Shown: positions 8,273-18,197 of the stretch, piece after piece
How the letters are laid out: every line of letters starts with the position of its first letter
Numbering within the stretch: position 1 is the stretch's first letter
Assembly (NCBI GenBank): GCA_012103575.1
Contig: WLWN01000001.1
Location: 1,420,538 to 1,484,537, forward strand
DNA from: Kiritimatiellia bacterium
GTDB taxonomy: Bacteria; Verrucomicrobiota; Kiritimatiellia; WLWN01
Reading direction: 5' to 3'
Length of the DNA stretch: 64,000 nt
Program-made: the position numbers and the translations under genes
The notes under the pieces: model-generated
The model's input: the letters and a program-made list of their open reading frames with translations, nothing else
Databases searched by the model: none
What the model was told of the DNA's origin: nothing

Positions 8273-10734
8273 ATGATGTATAAAATAGAGCGTTTATTTC
8301 CGATTCTTTTTTTTTGCCTAACGTCAGCGGTCTGGGGAGCGACGAACTATGTTTCCTTTTCAGGAAGTCACACGCCTCCTTTTACCAGTTGGGCCACTGC
8401 AGCGACCGACATCCAATCGGCCATTGATGTGGCTTCCAATGGGGATACGGTGTTGGTCACCAACGGAACCTACTCAACCGGGGGTGTTGCCGTTCATGGA
8501 ATAAACCGGATTGCCATTAACAAACCGATTACTGTTCGCAGTGTGAATGGATCAGCATTTACTGTGATCGAGGGGCAAGGACCTCTGGGTTCCAATGCTG
8601 TACGCTGTGCCTATGTGATGAGTGGAGCAGAATTGATCGGATTTACCCTGACAAATGGGTTTACAAAAAATGTTTATGTTTCTCCCGAATATCTTGGTGG
8701 AGGCGTTTGGTGTGGACAGAATGCCGTAATTTCTAACTGCTTTATTGTTGGCAATAGAGCTTTTGATTCTGGTCGTGGTGTTTTTCAAGGAATCTTGAAA
8801 CACTGTAGCCTTGTTGGTAATCAGGCGTTGCAGGATGGCGCGATGTTTTTAGCTGTTGTTGAGAATTGTATAGTATACAGCAACCTCGCCACCTATGGTG
8901 GAGGTACGTATGCCGGTTCTATTCGAAACTCTATAATCAGCGACAACAGTGCCAGTATTTTTGGTGGAGGAATGTACGGGAGTTCAGCTGAGAATTGTAG
9001 TATTACTAAAAATACTGCGCCTAACGGCGGCGGCACGTACAGTAGCACCGTTATCAACTCTATCGTCTATTATAATTCTCCCAATCAATGGGCTGGGTCT
9101 GGAACTTACCAAAATTCTTGTACCACTCCAGAACCGTCTGGTGCCAACAATGGAGGCAACAATACAACAAACCCTCCACAATTTTTTGATAGCCTTGCTG
9201 GGGATTATCGCTTGTTATCTACTTCGCCCTGTATTGATACGGGTAGCAATCAAACGTGGATGATCAATGCAGCGGATGTTGAAGGGACGCCTCGTATCAT
9301 AAACGGTTTTGTTGATATGGGCGCCTACGAATATGCCTACGAAGTAAATGATACACCGCCCCAAGCCAATGCCTATCAACAAAATCAGACCCACACCTTT
9401 TATGTCCCTGGCGATGAAGATTGGATCAAATTCTTTGGCACATCTAATCATACTTACAACGTACAACTTACCCACCAAAGCACCAATATTGATACCGTGT
9501 TAGAGATTTATCGTGAAAATCGGGACGGGAGTTTTCCGACGCTTGTAAGTCAAACAAATGCCTTTGGTGTGGAGTCGGGCGAGGTGGCCCAGGTGTATGT
9601 GTTGACTAACAATATTCATTATGCCCATGTTACGCAGAGCGTGACGAACGCGCCTTTAAACCAGGTGTATTCTTTAAATATATCTGAGCAGAACAGCCCG
9701 GCTGATCTCGACTTTATACGGGCTGTGAATTGGTTGACCTTTACGAATATGCCGACGGGGACCACGTTGTTGATGGATAGCAATGTCATATATACCTTTA
9801 ACCAATCCATTGACCTGGCAACCAATTTACCGCCGGGGGTACATCAATTTGAAGTACAGGGTCCAACAGGGTATGAATCGCTCAAAGATCCTAATGTGCC
9901 GGGTCAGGTCCAAAACATCTATAATCTAGCCCTCGGGAACCCAAGATCGATCAACATCGCCCCTAATCAAACCACGTTTCTTGACTTTTACTTTGAACCG
10001 TACTTCACCGTTACCGGAAAAATCAAAGATGCCTGGGTAGGCGCCCTTTCCACAAACGTTGGATTATCCTGGCAAGCCACCAATGGTCATTCTCAGTTTA
10101 CCAGCAATTTCATGACCCGTTATCCCTATCATGTAAATTGGGCAGATCCCTGGTTAACAGATCTTGACGGTTCGTTTCCTTTCAATCTGTCTTTATTGAC
10201 GTTGAATTATGATCTGCCGCTCAGCGTAGGTGGTTATGAGCCTGTTGTATTTACCAATATCCTTATGAATTCGACCCCGGGAAGTACTGTCGATGTGGGA
10301 ACCTTAACACTGCGTCCTTTGGATCTGAATGGAAACAACATCGCTGATAGCTGGGAAGACTTTTATTTCGGGACAGGCTCAAACGTGAATCCAACCGCTG
10401 ATGCTGATGGAGACAGATCGAGTCATTGGGAAGAATGCATTGCATTGCCGGAACCCATCCGCTGAACAGCACAAGCATCTGTGCCTTTAAAACGATTTCA
10501 TCCTCAAACGGAAACGTGAGTATGACGTGGGACACCACCCCTGGTCGCGTGTATTGGATCAAATGCGCTGACAATCTGTCCTCCCCGCAAGGAGCAGCGA
10601 GGCAGGCCGATCTCTGGCCTCTGTCCGTGGGTCCCTGGACAGATTCAGTCAACATAACGGAGATGGAATGGACCGATACTAATCAGATTCCTTTAAACCA
10701 GAACTATCGGATCGAGATTGAGGTCCAGCAGTGA
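8273..10734 (+). pseudogene. Secreted beta-helix (choice-of-anchor Q type) surface protein, C-terminal frameshift
   Basis: The signal peptide is MMYKIERLFPILFFCLTSAVWGA. The TNYVS...TSWATAATDIQSAIDVASNGDTVLV opening is typical of choice-of-anchor Q proteins, which are abundant in Kiritimatiellae and Lentisphaerae. Residues 60-350 form a right-handed parallel beta-helix with repeated GGG-Y/W turns. A PPC-like beta-sandwich follows, and then a Ca-binding repeat DLNGNNIADSWEDFYFG...DADGD. At about 10440 the frame shifts, and NSTSICAF...GNVSMTWDTTPGRVYWI continues to 10734, giving about 820 residues in total. The protein is probably cell-surface or secreted. Sugar or polymer binding is plausible but not shown. 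Confidence 0.82.
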
Positions 10735-10796
10735 TGACAGTCTTTTTGGGCCGCGAAACAATGTGTATAGTGTATAAAGAGATGAAAAATATGTTT

Positions 10797-10825
10797 TTGA
10801 CTCGAGTCCCCCATGCGTTTTACAT
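10797..10825 (+). promoter_or_regulatory. Candidate sigma-70 promoter of the RHH/PIN pair
   Basis: TTGACT and TTACAT are separated by 17 bases and lie 12 bases upstream of the antitoxin start. The transcript would be nearly leaderless, and no Shine-Dalgarno sequence is seen before the ATG at 10838. Confidence 0.45.
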
Positions 10826-10837
10826 TACTGTTACACT

Positions 10838-11053
10838 ATGAATACACTAACTGTCAGAATACTAGACAAGTTGAAGGCTGATCTGCGTAAAATCAGTCGT
10901 CAGCAGAATAAACCCGTGAGTGATGTCGTTCGCGGCTCGGTTCGGCGATATGTTGTTATCGAGAAGTTTAGAGCCCTCAGAAAAAAGGTTCTCACCTTTG
11001 GGAAGGCCCAAGGGTTTGTCACAGACGAAGATGTTTTTAAGTCAATTTCATGA
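10838..11053 (+). CDS. Ribbon-helix-helix antitoxin
   Basis: This small 71-residue protein begins MNTLTVRILDKLKADLRK, a ribbon-helix-helix strand and first helix of the CopG/VapB type, with NKPVSDVVRGSVRRYVV as the second helix. It should bind DNA as a dimer, repress its own promoter and neutralise the PIN toxin. Its stop overlaps the toxin start by four bases (ATGA), the classic sign of a coupled toxin-antitoxin operon. Confidence 0.82.
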   Translation: MNTLTVRILDKLKADLRKISRQQNKPVSDVVRGSVRRYVVIEKFRALRKKVLTFGKAQGFVTDEDVFKSIS

Positions 11054-11445
11054 GAGTCGTTTTGGATGCGAATGTTGTTATCGCTGCTTTTGCCTCACGG
11101 AGGCTATGTGAGTCAATACTCGAGCTTTGCCTCGACAGTCATAATATTATTTTATCAGAGCACTTGCTTCACGAAATCCATAAAACCCTCCTAAAGAAAG
11201 TCAAACTCCCCCCAAAGAGGGCTGATCAAATTGTTGCGCTGCTCTGTGGAAATAGCACACTTGTAAAACCAATACCTCTCCGAATAGACTCATGCCGAGA
11301 CCCAAACGATGTGAAAGTCCTCGGTGTGGCCATGGCCGCACAAGCGGATGCGATTGTAACAGGAGACAAGGACCTCCTCGTCCTAAAAAAAATTCAGATC
11401 GATTCCAATACTCACGCCCAAAAAGTTTTCGTAGCTCGTTGGTGA
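11050..11445 (+). CDS. PIN-domain toxin of a type II toxin-antitoxin pair
   Basis: This 131-residue protein resembles the COG1569-type putative PIN toxins. It has LDANVVIAAF with the first catalytic Asp, SEHLLHEIHKTL with Glu, RDPNDVKVLGVAMAAQADAIVTGDKDLL with three further acidic residues, and the family tail. It follows the RHH antitoxin with a four-base overlap. The frame is intact, so this pair looks functional, unlike the RelE and HigB loci further on. Confidence 0.85.
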   Translation: MRVVLDANVVIAAFASRRLCESILELCLDSHNIILSEHLLHEIHKTLLKKVKLPPKRADQIVALLCGNSTLVKPIPLRIDSCRDPNDVKVLGVAMAAQADAIVTGDKDLLVLKKIQIDSNTHAQKVFVARW

Positions 11446-11499
11446 GGAGTAACATCAAACCAGCGGAGTGTATCTCGGGCCGTTACGTTAGAAAGAGCC

Positions 11500-12311
11500 G
11501 TGTTGAAAATAGATAAACATATCCTTTACGAAGAGGCGGTTCAGTCAACAGAAACTGAACTTGATCTCATACAACGGATATACAAAAAAAATATGGCCAC
11601 CGTTTTCATCTGCTCCGAGAAGATTTCTGCGGAACAGCTGCGTTTGCGTGTGATTGGGTCCGACGGTCTAAAAAATATTTTGCCTGGGGAGTCGATCTTG
11701 ACCAAGAGACACTCGATTGGGGCTATAAACATCGCGTGCAGAAATTAGGGGAAAATGCCAAACGCCTTCAGTTAATATGTGATGATGTTTCATCTGTGGA
11801 TACACCTCAAACAGATGTGACTGTGGCCTTTAATTTTTCCTACTCTATTTTCAAAGACAGGGATCAACTGATTCGATATTTCAGAGCCACCCGAAAGTCA
11901 TTGCGCAGAGAAGGAATCTTTCTTCTCGATGTTTTTGGAGGGATAGAGTCTATGTCCAATAAAAAAGATAAACGTGTCATCCCTGCATTTACAAGTCTTG
12001 ATGGAAAGCGATATCCTAAATTTACCTATATCTGGGGACAAAAAGACTTTAACGTCATCACACATGAAATCATGTGTCATATCCATTTTGAACAATCTCG
12101 TGGTCCCATATTGAAAAATGCGTTTACATACGATTGGCGACTTTGGACCCTACCCGAACTTCAAGATTGTCTTCTTGAAGCTGGATTCAAGTCTGCAACC
12201 TCTTATATTCACGGATTTGATCAGGATGGAGATTCCGATGATATTTTTAGAGCCCGGAAAAAATATACCAATGAGTTAGGCTGGATCGCCTATTTGATTG
12301 CGGACTACTGA
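11500..12311 (+). pseudogene. Class I SAM-dependent methyltransferase, one frameshift
   Basis: The N-terminal frame from a GTG start reads LYEEAVQSTETELDLIQRIYKK and breaks in a run of eight A near 11590. In the next frame the expected REDFCGTAAFACDW (SAM-binding loop) and WGVDLDQETLDWG follow, and the rest runs to 12311 with VTVAFNFSYSIFKDRDQLIRYF and IFLLDVFGG. The total is about 270 residues. It belongs to uncharacterised class I methyltransferases, and the substrate is unknown. Adding one A to the homopolymer restores the whole frame, so sequencing error or transcriptional slippage are alternatives to true decay. Confidence 0.72.
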
Positions 12312-12422
12312 TTGGGGATTGCGGATTGGGGACTGAAGATTTTAGAGGATGTATATTTTGCGTAAGATAAGGGAACAGATACAATAGCAGTGCCTTTCTG
12401 CGCATAATCCGAAATCCGCAAT
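12311..12422. repeat. GGATTG-type microrepeat cluster
   Basis: Tandem units of the form GGGGATTG/GCGGATTG occur at 12311-12340. The inverted form (AATCCGAAATCCGCAATC) occurs at 12405-12422. The same motif recurs at 13010-13035, 14305-14333 and 14398-14425 and inside the PKS genes. Confidence 0.75.
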
Positions 12423-12432
12423 CAAATTACTG

Positions 12433-12954
12433 TTACCTGTTTTTCTTGGCGGTGTTGATAGAAGATACAGTAAGAGCGGTAAGCTCATCAGCTTCTGTTA
12501 TTAAGTAGTGAAGGGTTTCTGACTTTACCATACCACTTTCCACAATTAGTTCCATCCAATACATAGACTCATCTGCCTCTTCTTCAACGGTCCCCATTTT
12601 TGAAATAAAGTCTGCTAATGATTTTGCTCTACATGCTGCACGATAATTGGCGCCAACAGAAGTAGCCGATCGAGTTAATTGGCGAGCGATGATCTCTTTA
12701 GTACGTCCTTTAGGCAAGGATACGACAAATTTGATAACTTCTAAGCCAAACTCCTGGATCCGTCAGTTAAACGCGGTTTTCTGCACGAACCATTTGGGCC
12801 AAAAGGAATTACAAAAAAGCCTCGACGCACCCAGCGGGTGCGCCTGCATTTTTTTGCAACCTTTTGCCTCCAAAGCATTCGCACAGAAATCCCACGTTTA
12901 ACTGACGGATCCAGGAAACTGTTTAGTTCTCTGCTTAAACGCTTCTTTATCCAC
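12433..12954 (-). pseudogene. Four-helix-bundle (S23/IVS-type) protein, split by MITE copy 3
   Basis: The C-terminal part (12433-12752) carries the family signature LPKGRTKEIIARQLTRSATSVGANYRAACRAKS. Beyond the element, on the minus strand, a GTG start at 12954 gives VDKEAFKQRTKQF, which joins exactly to GLEVIKFVVSLPKGRT when the element and one copy of the 5-bp duplication are removed. The complete protein would be about 118 residues. These proteins are related to ORFs in 23S rRNA intervening sequences and to the Avd subunit of diversity-generating retroelements. No reverse transcriptase is present here. The gene is flanked by inverted GGATTG microrepeats. Confidence 0.85.
12753..12915 (-). 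mobile_element. 163-bp foldback MITE, copy 3 (inside the four-helix-bundle gene)
   Basis: This copy is in the opposite orientation to copies 1, 2 and 4. It is flanked by AAACT at 12748-12752 and 12916-12920. It splits the four-helix-bundle gene after its 13th codon. Confidence 0.93.
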
Positions 12955-13037
12955 CCTCAACTTCTTTTTTCTCTACAATCCAAACTCCGCACTTCTTAAT
13001 CCTCCGTTTTCAATCCGCAATCCCCAATCCGAAATCG

Positions 13038-14381
13038 CTAGGTTGTGATATAGTTAAACCCTGATTCTATAGCTTTACGTTTAGAAAAAAAGTTCTTTAA
13101 ATCTAGTAGAATCGGTGTACGCATCTTCGTCCTTAATTCCTGAAGTTTAATGCTTTTAAAATGATCATGACCATTGATCAGCATAACAGCGTCTAGATTT
13201 TCAATTTCTTGATCACTTAAAAATTCCATCTCATATCGATCCTTCAGCTCCTCTACTTTTACCAGAGGTTCCCACACGGAGACACGTATTCCATGTTTTT
13301 GTAGATGTTTGATAGCATCTACAGCGCGTGTATTACGTAAATCGGGCACATTTTCTTTAAAGGTAAGACCCAACACCCAAACATGGGCATCCTTTAGTAA
13401 AACACCTGCTTCATGAAGAGCTTGCTCTATCAGCCCCGCAAAATGGGCACCCATATCATCATTAATACGGCGCCCCGCTAAAATGACCTCGGGGGTATAC
13501 CCCATCTCGACGGCTCGATGTGTCAAATAATAGGGATCCACCCCAATACAATGGCCCCCCACTAAGCCAGGATGATAAGGATGGAAATTCCATTTTGTGC
13601 CTGCGGCTTCTAATACATCACGTGTAGTAATCTGCATCCGGGAAAATATTTTTGAGAGCTCGTTCATTAAAGCAATGTTTAAATCACGTTGTACGTTTTC
13701 AATAACTTTTGCAGCCTCGGCTGTTTTCAGTGTTGGGGCTTTATGAATTCCGGCTTTTATAATCTTCCCATAAACCATCACGGCTCTGTTTAAAGCATCT
13801 TCATCATGACCGCTCACCACTTTTACAATGTTAGGGATTGTATGCTCTTTATCACCAGGGTTCACTCGTTCAGGAGAGTACCCTAATGCAAAATCTCCTA
13901 ATTTGAGTCCTGATTCACGTTCAAGGATAGGAAGGCAGACCTCTTCAGTCACACCGGGATAAACAGTGCTTTCATAGACTACCATCGTATTTTTGCGAAG
14001 AATACGGCCAACTATTTCCGAAGCATTTTTCAGACACGATAAATTGGGTTCACGATTTTCTGTGATCGGGGTGGGAACAGTAACAATAATAAACGTACAC
14101 TTCTTTAGGTCGTTGGGATTGGAAACAAATGACAAATGGGGTTGAGCAAGTTGATCGAATTCGACTTCACCGGTCTCATCAAATCCCTGATTCAATGCTT
14201 CGATACGAGAGGGTTTTGTATCATAACCTATAACAGGAAGAACGGATGCAAAAGCCGCTGCTAAAGGTAACCCCACATATCCAAGCCCAACAATACCAAT
14301 AATTTCGGATTGGGGATTGCGGATTGGGGATTTTTGATAATTTGAAAGGTCATCATTATTCTCTATTGTTGTGTCCTTCAT
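13038..14381 (-). CDS. Nucleotide-sugar (UDP-HexNAc type) 6-dehydrogenase
   Basis: This enzyme oxidises a UDP-sugar to the uronate in two NAD-dependent steps, as in WecC and TviB of surface polysaccharide pathways. The 447-residue protein has the Rossmann motif GIVGLGYVGLPLA, VPTPITENREPNLS, STVYPGVTEEV, GYSPERVNPGD, the invariant substrate-site region AKVIENVQRDLNIALMNE and the catalytic Cys in GGHCIGVDPYYL. The first 25 residues contain SPIRNPQSEI, which is encoded by the GGATTG microrepeat at 14305-14333, so the N-terminus has been extended by repeat DNA. UDP-N-acetyl substrate is favoured over UDP-glucose by overall resemblance only. Confidence 0.87.
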   Translation of the reverse strand: MKDTTIENNDDLSNYQKSPIRNPQSEIIGIVGLGYVGLPLAAAFASVLPVIGYDTKPSRIEALNQGFDETGEVEFDQLAQPHLSFVSNPNDLKKCTFIIVTVPTPITENREPNLSCLKNASEIVGRILRKNTMVVYESTVYPGVTEEVCLPILERESGLKLGDFALGYSPERVNPGDKEHTIPNIVKVVSGHDEDALNRAVMVYGKIIKAGIHKAPTLKTAEAAKVIENVQRDLNIALMNELSKIFSRMQITTRDVLEAAGTKWNFHPYHPGLVGGHCIGVDPYYLTHRAVEMGYTPEVILAGRRINDDMGAHFAGLIEQALHEAGVLLKDAHVWVLGLTFKENVPDLRNTRAVDAIKHLQKHGIRVSVWEPLVKVEELKDRYEMEFLSDQEIENLDAVMLINGHDHFKSIKLQELRTKMRTPILLDLKNFFSKRKAIESGFNYITT

Positions 14382-14425
14382 TCAATACGTACTCCTCTAA
14401 AAATCCAAAATCCGCAATCCCCAAT
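14305..14425. repeat. GGATTG-type microrepeats at the 5' end of the dehydrogenase gene
   Basis: Units GGATTGGGGATTGCGGATTG occur at 14305-14333 inside the coding sequence. The inverted form AAAATCCGCAATCCCCAATC occurs at 14405-14425 in the gap to sppA. Confidence 0.75.
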
Positions 14426-14427
14426 CA

Positions 14428-15486
14428 TTAGGGTTTCCAGAGATACATTAGCCGTGGCGTTTCTTTTCCTATCCAAGAAGATAGTTGTAAAGGAGAACGC
14501 ATCTCTGTAACCCAATCAAAGAGATCGACTTTCCGCTCATAACGGACGATTTTTACAGAAACCTCATCCAATAGATCAGTCAAGTGCTTCACGACCTCAT
14601 CCCAATACCCGATCTGATCAATCAATCCTTGATCAAGAGCTTCTTCAGCTGAAAATATACGTCCATCAGCTAATTCAGTTAATTGAGCCTGATCAAATCC
14701 TCGTTGGGTTCCAACAATCGTTGAGAACCGCTTATGCATCGAGTCGACCAATGACTGTAAAAGGGCCACTTGATTCGAAGATACTTCGCGAAAAGGATTT
14801 AAGAGATCCTTATTTTTTCCTGATTTTATAGTCGTATCAGAGATACCAACTTTTTCGCTAAGTTCACGCCAGTTTAATGTTTGCATAATGACTCCAATCG
14901 ACCCCACAATAGCGGTAGGCGCTGCAATGATCCCATCAGCGGCCATGGCCACATAATAACCTCCTGATGCAGCTAGATCTTTGGTAAATACGACAATTTT
15001 TCGATTTGGATCGCTTTCTTTAAAGGATTGTAAGGCATGATAAATTTCGTCACTCGGCGTAATAGCACCACCGGGTGAATCGACTTCTACGATGAGCCCT
15101 TTAACGGTCGAATCATTTTTGGCGGCACGTATTTTGCTTAAAATGAGCTCTATTTTGTCATATTGAGGAAAAAATAGACCATCGCCCGCTTCTCGAACAA
15201 TAATTCCTTTTACAGGTATCCGCACCACTTTGGCGGCCCCTGAACCATATGACCATTTTTCGGTAAAACGAGGAAACTCATCTTCTGCGCGTTGGCTAAG
15301 GTGTATAGTCGACCTTTTTACGGCAAGAGATAAAAGAAACCCTCCGTTCATCGCTAAACTAATTATTAGAATCACTACCAAAAAGGAGATCGTAATCCAA
15401 AAAAATAAATGTGAGCATCTTTCTTTTCTCATAACAATTTTTTCCATTATGTTATTTTGTTTAGTACCATTACGAGATATCATCAT
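14428..15486 (-). CDS. sppA: Signal peptide peptidase SppA (S49 family)
   Basis: SppA degrades released signal peptides at the membrane with a Ser-Lys dyad. A single hydrophobic N-terminal segment (FFWITISFLVVILIISLAM) anchors it. The short-form core follows: KGLIVEVDSPGGAITPSDEIY, AASGGYYVAMAAD with the catalytic Ser, GSIGVIMQ, and IKSGKNKDLLNPFR holding the catalytic Lys. The TELADGRIFSAEEALDQGLIDQIG tail is typical. The true start may be one of the Mets at residues 14 or 19. It is divergent from the alpha/beta hydrolase with only 10 bases between the two starts. Confidence 0.9.
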   Translation of the reverse strand: MMISRNGTKQNNIMEKIVMRKERCSHLFFWITISFLVVILIISLAMNGGFLLSLAVKRSTIHLSQRAEDEFPRFTEKWSYGSGAAKVVRIPVKGIIVREAGDGLFFPQYDKIELILSKIRAAKNDSTVKGLIVEVDSPGGAITPSDEIYHALQSFKESDPNRKIVVFTKDLAASGGYYVAMAADGIIAAPTAIVGSIGVIMQTLNWRELSEKVGISDTTIKSGKNKDLLNPFREVSSNQVALLQSLVDSMHKRFSTIVGTQRGFDQAQLTELADGRIFSAEEALDQGLIDQIGYWDEVVKHLTDLLDEVSVKIVRYERKVDLFDWVTEMRSPLQLSSWIGKETPRLMYLWKP

Positions 15487-15496
15487 TATCTAGCAT

Positions 15497-16375
15497 ATGC
15501 AACGCAGAAATAATACGTGTATCTGGAACTTCAAGCGCTGGTTCTTACTTCTTATAGTAACTTCCATGGCATCGATTTCTGAGGCAGGCATGGATCATTT
15601 ATTTTATTACCCCGATCAACACGTTTATACGACACCAGACAAAGACGGCTTTTTCTATGAAGAAGTGTCATTTCCCAGCAAAGATGGAACTAAACTGTCA
15701 GGATGGTTTGTTCCTGCTCAAAAAGATCCAAAAGGAACCGTGATCCATTTTCATGGGAATGCACAGAATATGAGTTCTCATTACTCTTTTGTTTCCTGGC
15801 TTCCTTCAAAGGGGTTCAACCTTTTTGTTTTTGATTATAGAGGATACGGAAAATCTCGAGGAACGCCATCACGAAAAGGAGTCTATGAAGATTCTGTGGC
15901 GGCCGTTAAATATATAAAGACTAGAAAAGATATTGACCAAAATAAAATTATTCTTTTCGGACAAAGTTTAGGAGGCGCCAATGCCATTTCTGTTTTGGTG
16001 AACAACCATTTTGATGGGGTACAAGGCCTTGTTACGGACTCAGCATTTTCGTCCTATAAAGAAATAGCGATGGATCATGCAGGAATCTTCCTGAAGCCTA
16101 TTGCATTTCTCGCGATTGGAAATCAATTTAGCCCCAAAGATGTTGTCCAAAAAATAAGCCCCATTCCCTTACTAATTATTCACGGGACAAGCGACGAAGT
16201 GGTTTCCTATAAGCATGCTCAAACACTGTTCAAAGCCGCTAATGAACCAAAACAATTGTGGACCCTTCAAGCAGGAAGACATACAGAGGCACTACTGCAG
16301 TTTAAGGCAGATATGATTCCAAAATTGCTGGCGGTCTTTACAACATGGATAAATGAGAAAAGTATTGTTGAATAA
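15497..16375 (+). CDS. Exported alpha/beta hydrolase
   Basis: This 292-residue protein has an N-terminal signal or anchor (KRWFLLLIVTSMASISEA). It resembles the YfhR/ABHD17-like serine hydrolases. Visible motifs are HFHGNAQNM (oxyanion region), FDYRGYGKSRG, the nucleophile elbow GQSLGG, the acidic residue in HGTSDEVV and the catalytic His in GRHTEA. The substrate is unknown, and an esterase or lipase-like role in the envelope is inferred. It is transcribed divergently from sppA across a 10-base gap, so the two promoters must overlap the coding ends. Confidence 0.85.
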   Translation: MQRRNNTCIWNFKRWFLLLIVTSMASISEAGMDHLFYYPDQHVYTTPDKDGFFYEEVSFPSKDGTKLSGWFVPAQKDPKGTVIHFHGNAQNMSSHYSFVSWLPSKGFNLFVFDYRGYGKSRGTPSRKGVYEDSVAAVKYIKTRKDIDQNKIILFGQSLGGANAISVLVNNHFDGVQGLVTDSAFSSYKEIAMDHAGIFLKPIAFLAIGNQFSPKDVVQKISPIPLLIIHGTSDEVVSYKHAQTLFKAANEPKQLWTLQAGRHTEALLQFKADMIPKLLAVFTTWINEKSIVE

Positions 16376-16407
16376 CATAACATGAAACCATCCTAGGAAG
16401 ACAGTCT

Positions 16408-17288
16408 ATGAGAATAGCACCTATTACAGCATCTCGATTTATTTCAGATGGCGGAGCTATGTTTGGCCTAGTCCCGAAACCCATCTGGTCAACGTTGATT
16501 ATTCCTAATGATGAAAATGGAATTCCACAGAATGCGACGAGCTTACTCATTGAACTCGATGATGGTCGCAAGGGACTTGTAGAAACAGGTTGCGGTTCCT
16601 CCACCCTATTCACAGAAAAAGAACAGGTCTTGCATGGACTTGACAAGGTATGGCCTTTGAAAGAAAGACTTCAAAAGCTCATGATTTCTTTTGAATCCAT
16701 TGATTTTGTTATTTTGACTCATCTTCACTGGGATCATGTGGGGGGCACACAATCCCCTGGCCACCAACTTAATTTTCCGAATGCCGACCATTATGTCCAT
16801 ACACTTGAATGGGAAGATGCTACTTCAGGAAATACGCTGCTTTATAAATCATACCCTCCTTCTATTCTCTCCCCATTTAAGCACATAGATCAAAACAAGT
16901 TTCATTTGATAACTGATACTCACCCTGAGATTCTTCCGGGGATTAAACTTATCCGAACCGGAGGTCATACACGTGGACATAGCATGGTATTGTTCGATGG
17001 CGCCCCTATCATCGTAAATCACCCGGATGCAGATAAACTAGGTTCCCCTCAACAAGCGATTTTTGCCGGTGATGTTTGCCCGACTCAACACCATCTTCGT
17101 CTAGTTTTCCAAACTGCATACGATACATATCCCTTAGATACCCGGAGCTGGAAGCAAGAATGGTTACCTCGCATTGCCCAAGAAAACGTGCTTCTTTTTT
17201 TTCTCATGATCCAGAGATCTATGGAGGCACTCTTAATATAGATAAACGGGGGCGACATTTCATAAATAAGAAGTTAGTTATTTGTTAA
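16408..17288 (+). pseudogene. MBL-fold metallo-hydrolase, C-terminal frameshift
   Basis: This metallo-beta-lactamase-fold hydrolase resembles the AttM/N-acyl-homoserine lactonase-like group. The metal site HLHWDHVGG lies near residue 97. GGHTRGHSMV and IFAGDVCPTQHHLR supply the further His and Asp ligands. In a T8 run near 17197 the frame shifts. The expected FSHDPEIYGGTLN and a short tail follow in the next frame to 17288, whereas the uncorrected frame stops at 17241. Adding one T restores it. The final TAA lies within the target duplication of MITE copy 4. The substrate is not determined. Confidence 0.8.
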
Positions 17289-17289
17289 T

Positions 17290-17452
17290 CCTGGATCCGT
17301 CAGTTAAACGTGGGATTTCTGTGCGAATGCTTTGGAGGCAAAAGGTTGCAAAAAAACGCAGGCGCACCCGCTGGGTGCGTCGAGGCTTTTTTGTAATTCC
17401 TTTTGGCCCAAATGGTTCGTGCAGAAAACCGCGTTTAACTGACGGATCCAGG
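17290..17452 (+). mobile_element. 163-bp foldback MITE, copy 4
   Basis: The copy is flanked by TTAAT at 17285-17289 and 17453-17457. It sits exactly between the MBL hydrolase stop and the leader of the uracil-DNA glycosylase. The frame through the element is open and would add about 55 residues to the glycosylase if translated. Confidence 0.93.
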
Positions 17453-17476
17453 TTAATGGTTATTTGGGGGCTGTAT

Positions 17477-18154
17477 ATGCATTTCAAAAATATTTCCGAT
17501 CTTAATTCTCGTATTACTTCATGCCGCCAGTGTCCTCGTTTGGTTGAATGGCGAGAATCTATTGCTCAGACTAAACGAAAAGCTTTTGCAGAAGAAATGT
17601 ATTGGGGGCGTCCCCTCCCCGGATTTGGCGATCCTCATGCCAAACTGGTGATTATTGGACTAGCACCCGCAGCGCATGGCGCCAATCGTACAGGCAGAAT
17701 GTTTACAGGTGATCGTTCGGGAGAATGGCTTTATCGTGCTTTACATAAAGCAGGCTTTGGCAATCAGCCTCATGCGAGGTCAAAGAACGATGGTCTAAAA
17801 CTTACAAACGCATATATCACGACCATTGTCCGATGCGCTCCCCCTGCAAATAAACCCACTCCGGAGGAAAGAGATATCTGTATGGAATATATGATCCAGG
17901 AACTACGTTTACTAAAAAGAGCAAAGATCCTTCTTTTACTAGGCTCCTTTGTGTGGGACGGAACCTTACAAGTACTATCAAAAATAGGTCATTCCGTCCG
18001 CCCAAAACCCACATTTTCACACGGAGCTCAATCACAAGTAGGCCCCTATACTTTAGTAGGGAGCTACCATCCGAGTCAGCAAAATACCTTTACAGGCAGG
18101 TTAACAAAACCGATGTTTGACGCGGTATTTTCCCAAACCAAAAGGTTGATCTAA
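17477..18154 (+). CDS. Uracil-DNA glycosylase, family 5-like (UdgB)
   Basis: This enzyme excises uracil and related deaminated bases from DNA. The family signs are the 4Fe-4S cysteines CRQCPRL near residue 18 and CAPPANKPTPEERDIC further on, the motif GFGDPHAKLVIIGLAPAAHGANRTGRMFTGDRSGEWLY, and the C-terminal GSYHPSQQNTFTGRLT active-site loop. I use the ATG at 17477, preceded by a GGGGG run nine bases upstream. The longer open frame starts inside the MITE and its extra residues are element-encoded. The element may therefore supply the leader or promoter of this gene. Confidence 0.88.
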   Translation: MHFKNISDLNSRITSCRQCPRLVEWRESIAQTKRKAFAEEMYWGRPLPGFGDPHAKLVIIGLAPAAHGANRTGRMFTGDRSGEWLYRALHKAGFGNQPHARSKNDGLKLTNAYITTIVRCAPPANKPTPEERDICMEYMIQELRLLKRAKILLLLGSFVWDGTLQVLSKIGHSVRPKPTFSHGAQSQVGPYTLVGSYHPSQQNTFTGRLTKPMFDAVFSQTKRLI

Positions 18155-18197
18155 GCACCCATCAAGCACAATAAAAAATGTCTCGATTACCGAAAAA

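Noticed and set aside
12433..12954. Diversity-generating retroelement (Avd protein)
   Set aside because: The four-helix-bundle family is related to Avd, but there is no reverse transcriptase or template/variable repeat pair in the window.
17282..17476. N-terminal extension of the uracil-DNA glycosylase through MITE copy 4
   Set aside because: The extra residues are encoded by the element and also appear in the other copies. The ATG at 17477 with a G-run upstream fits the family start.
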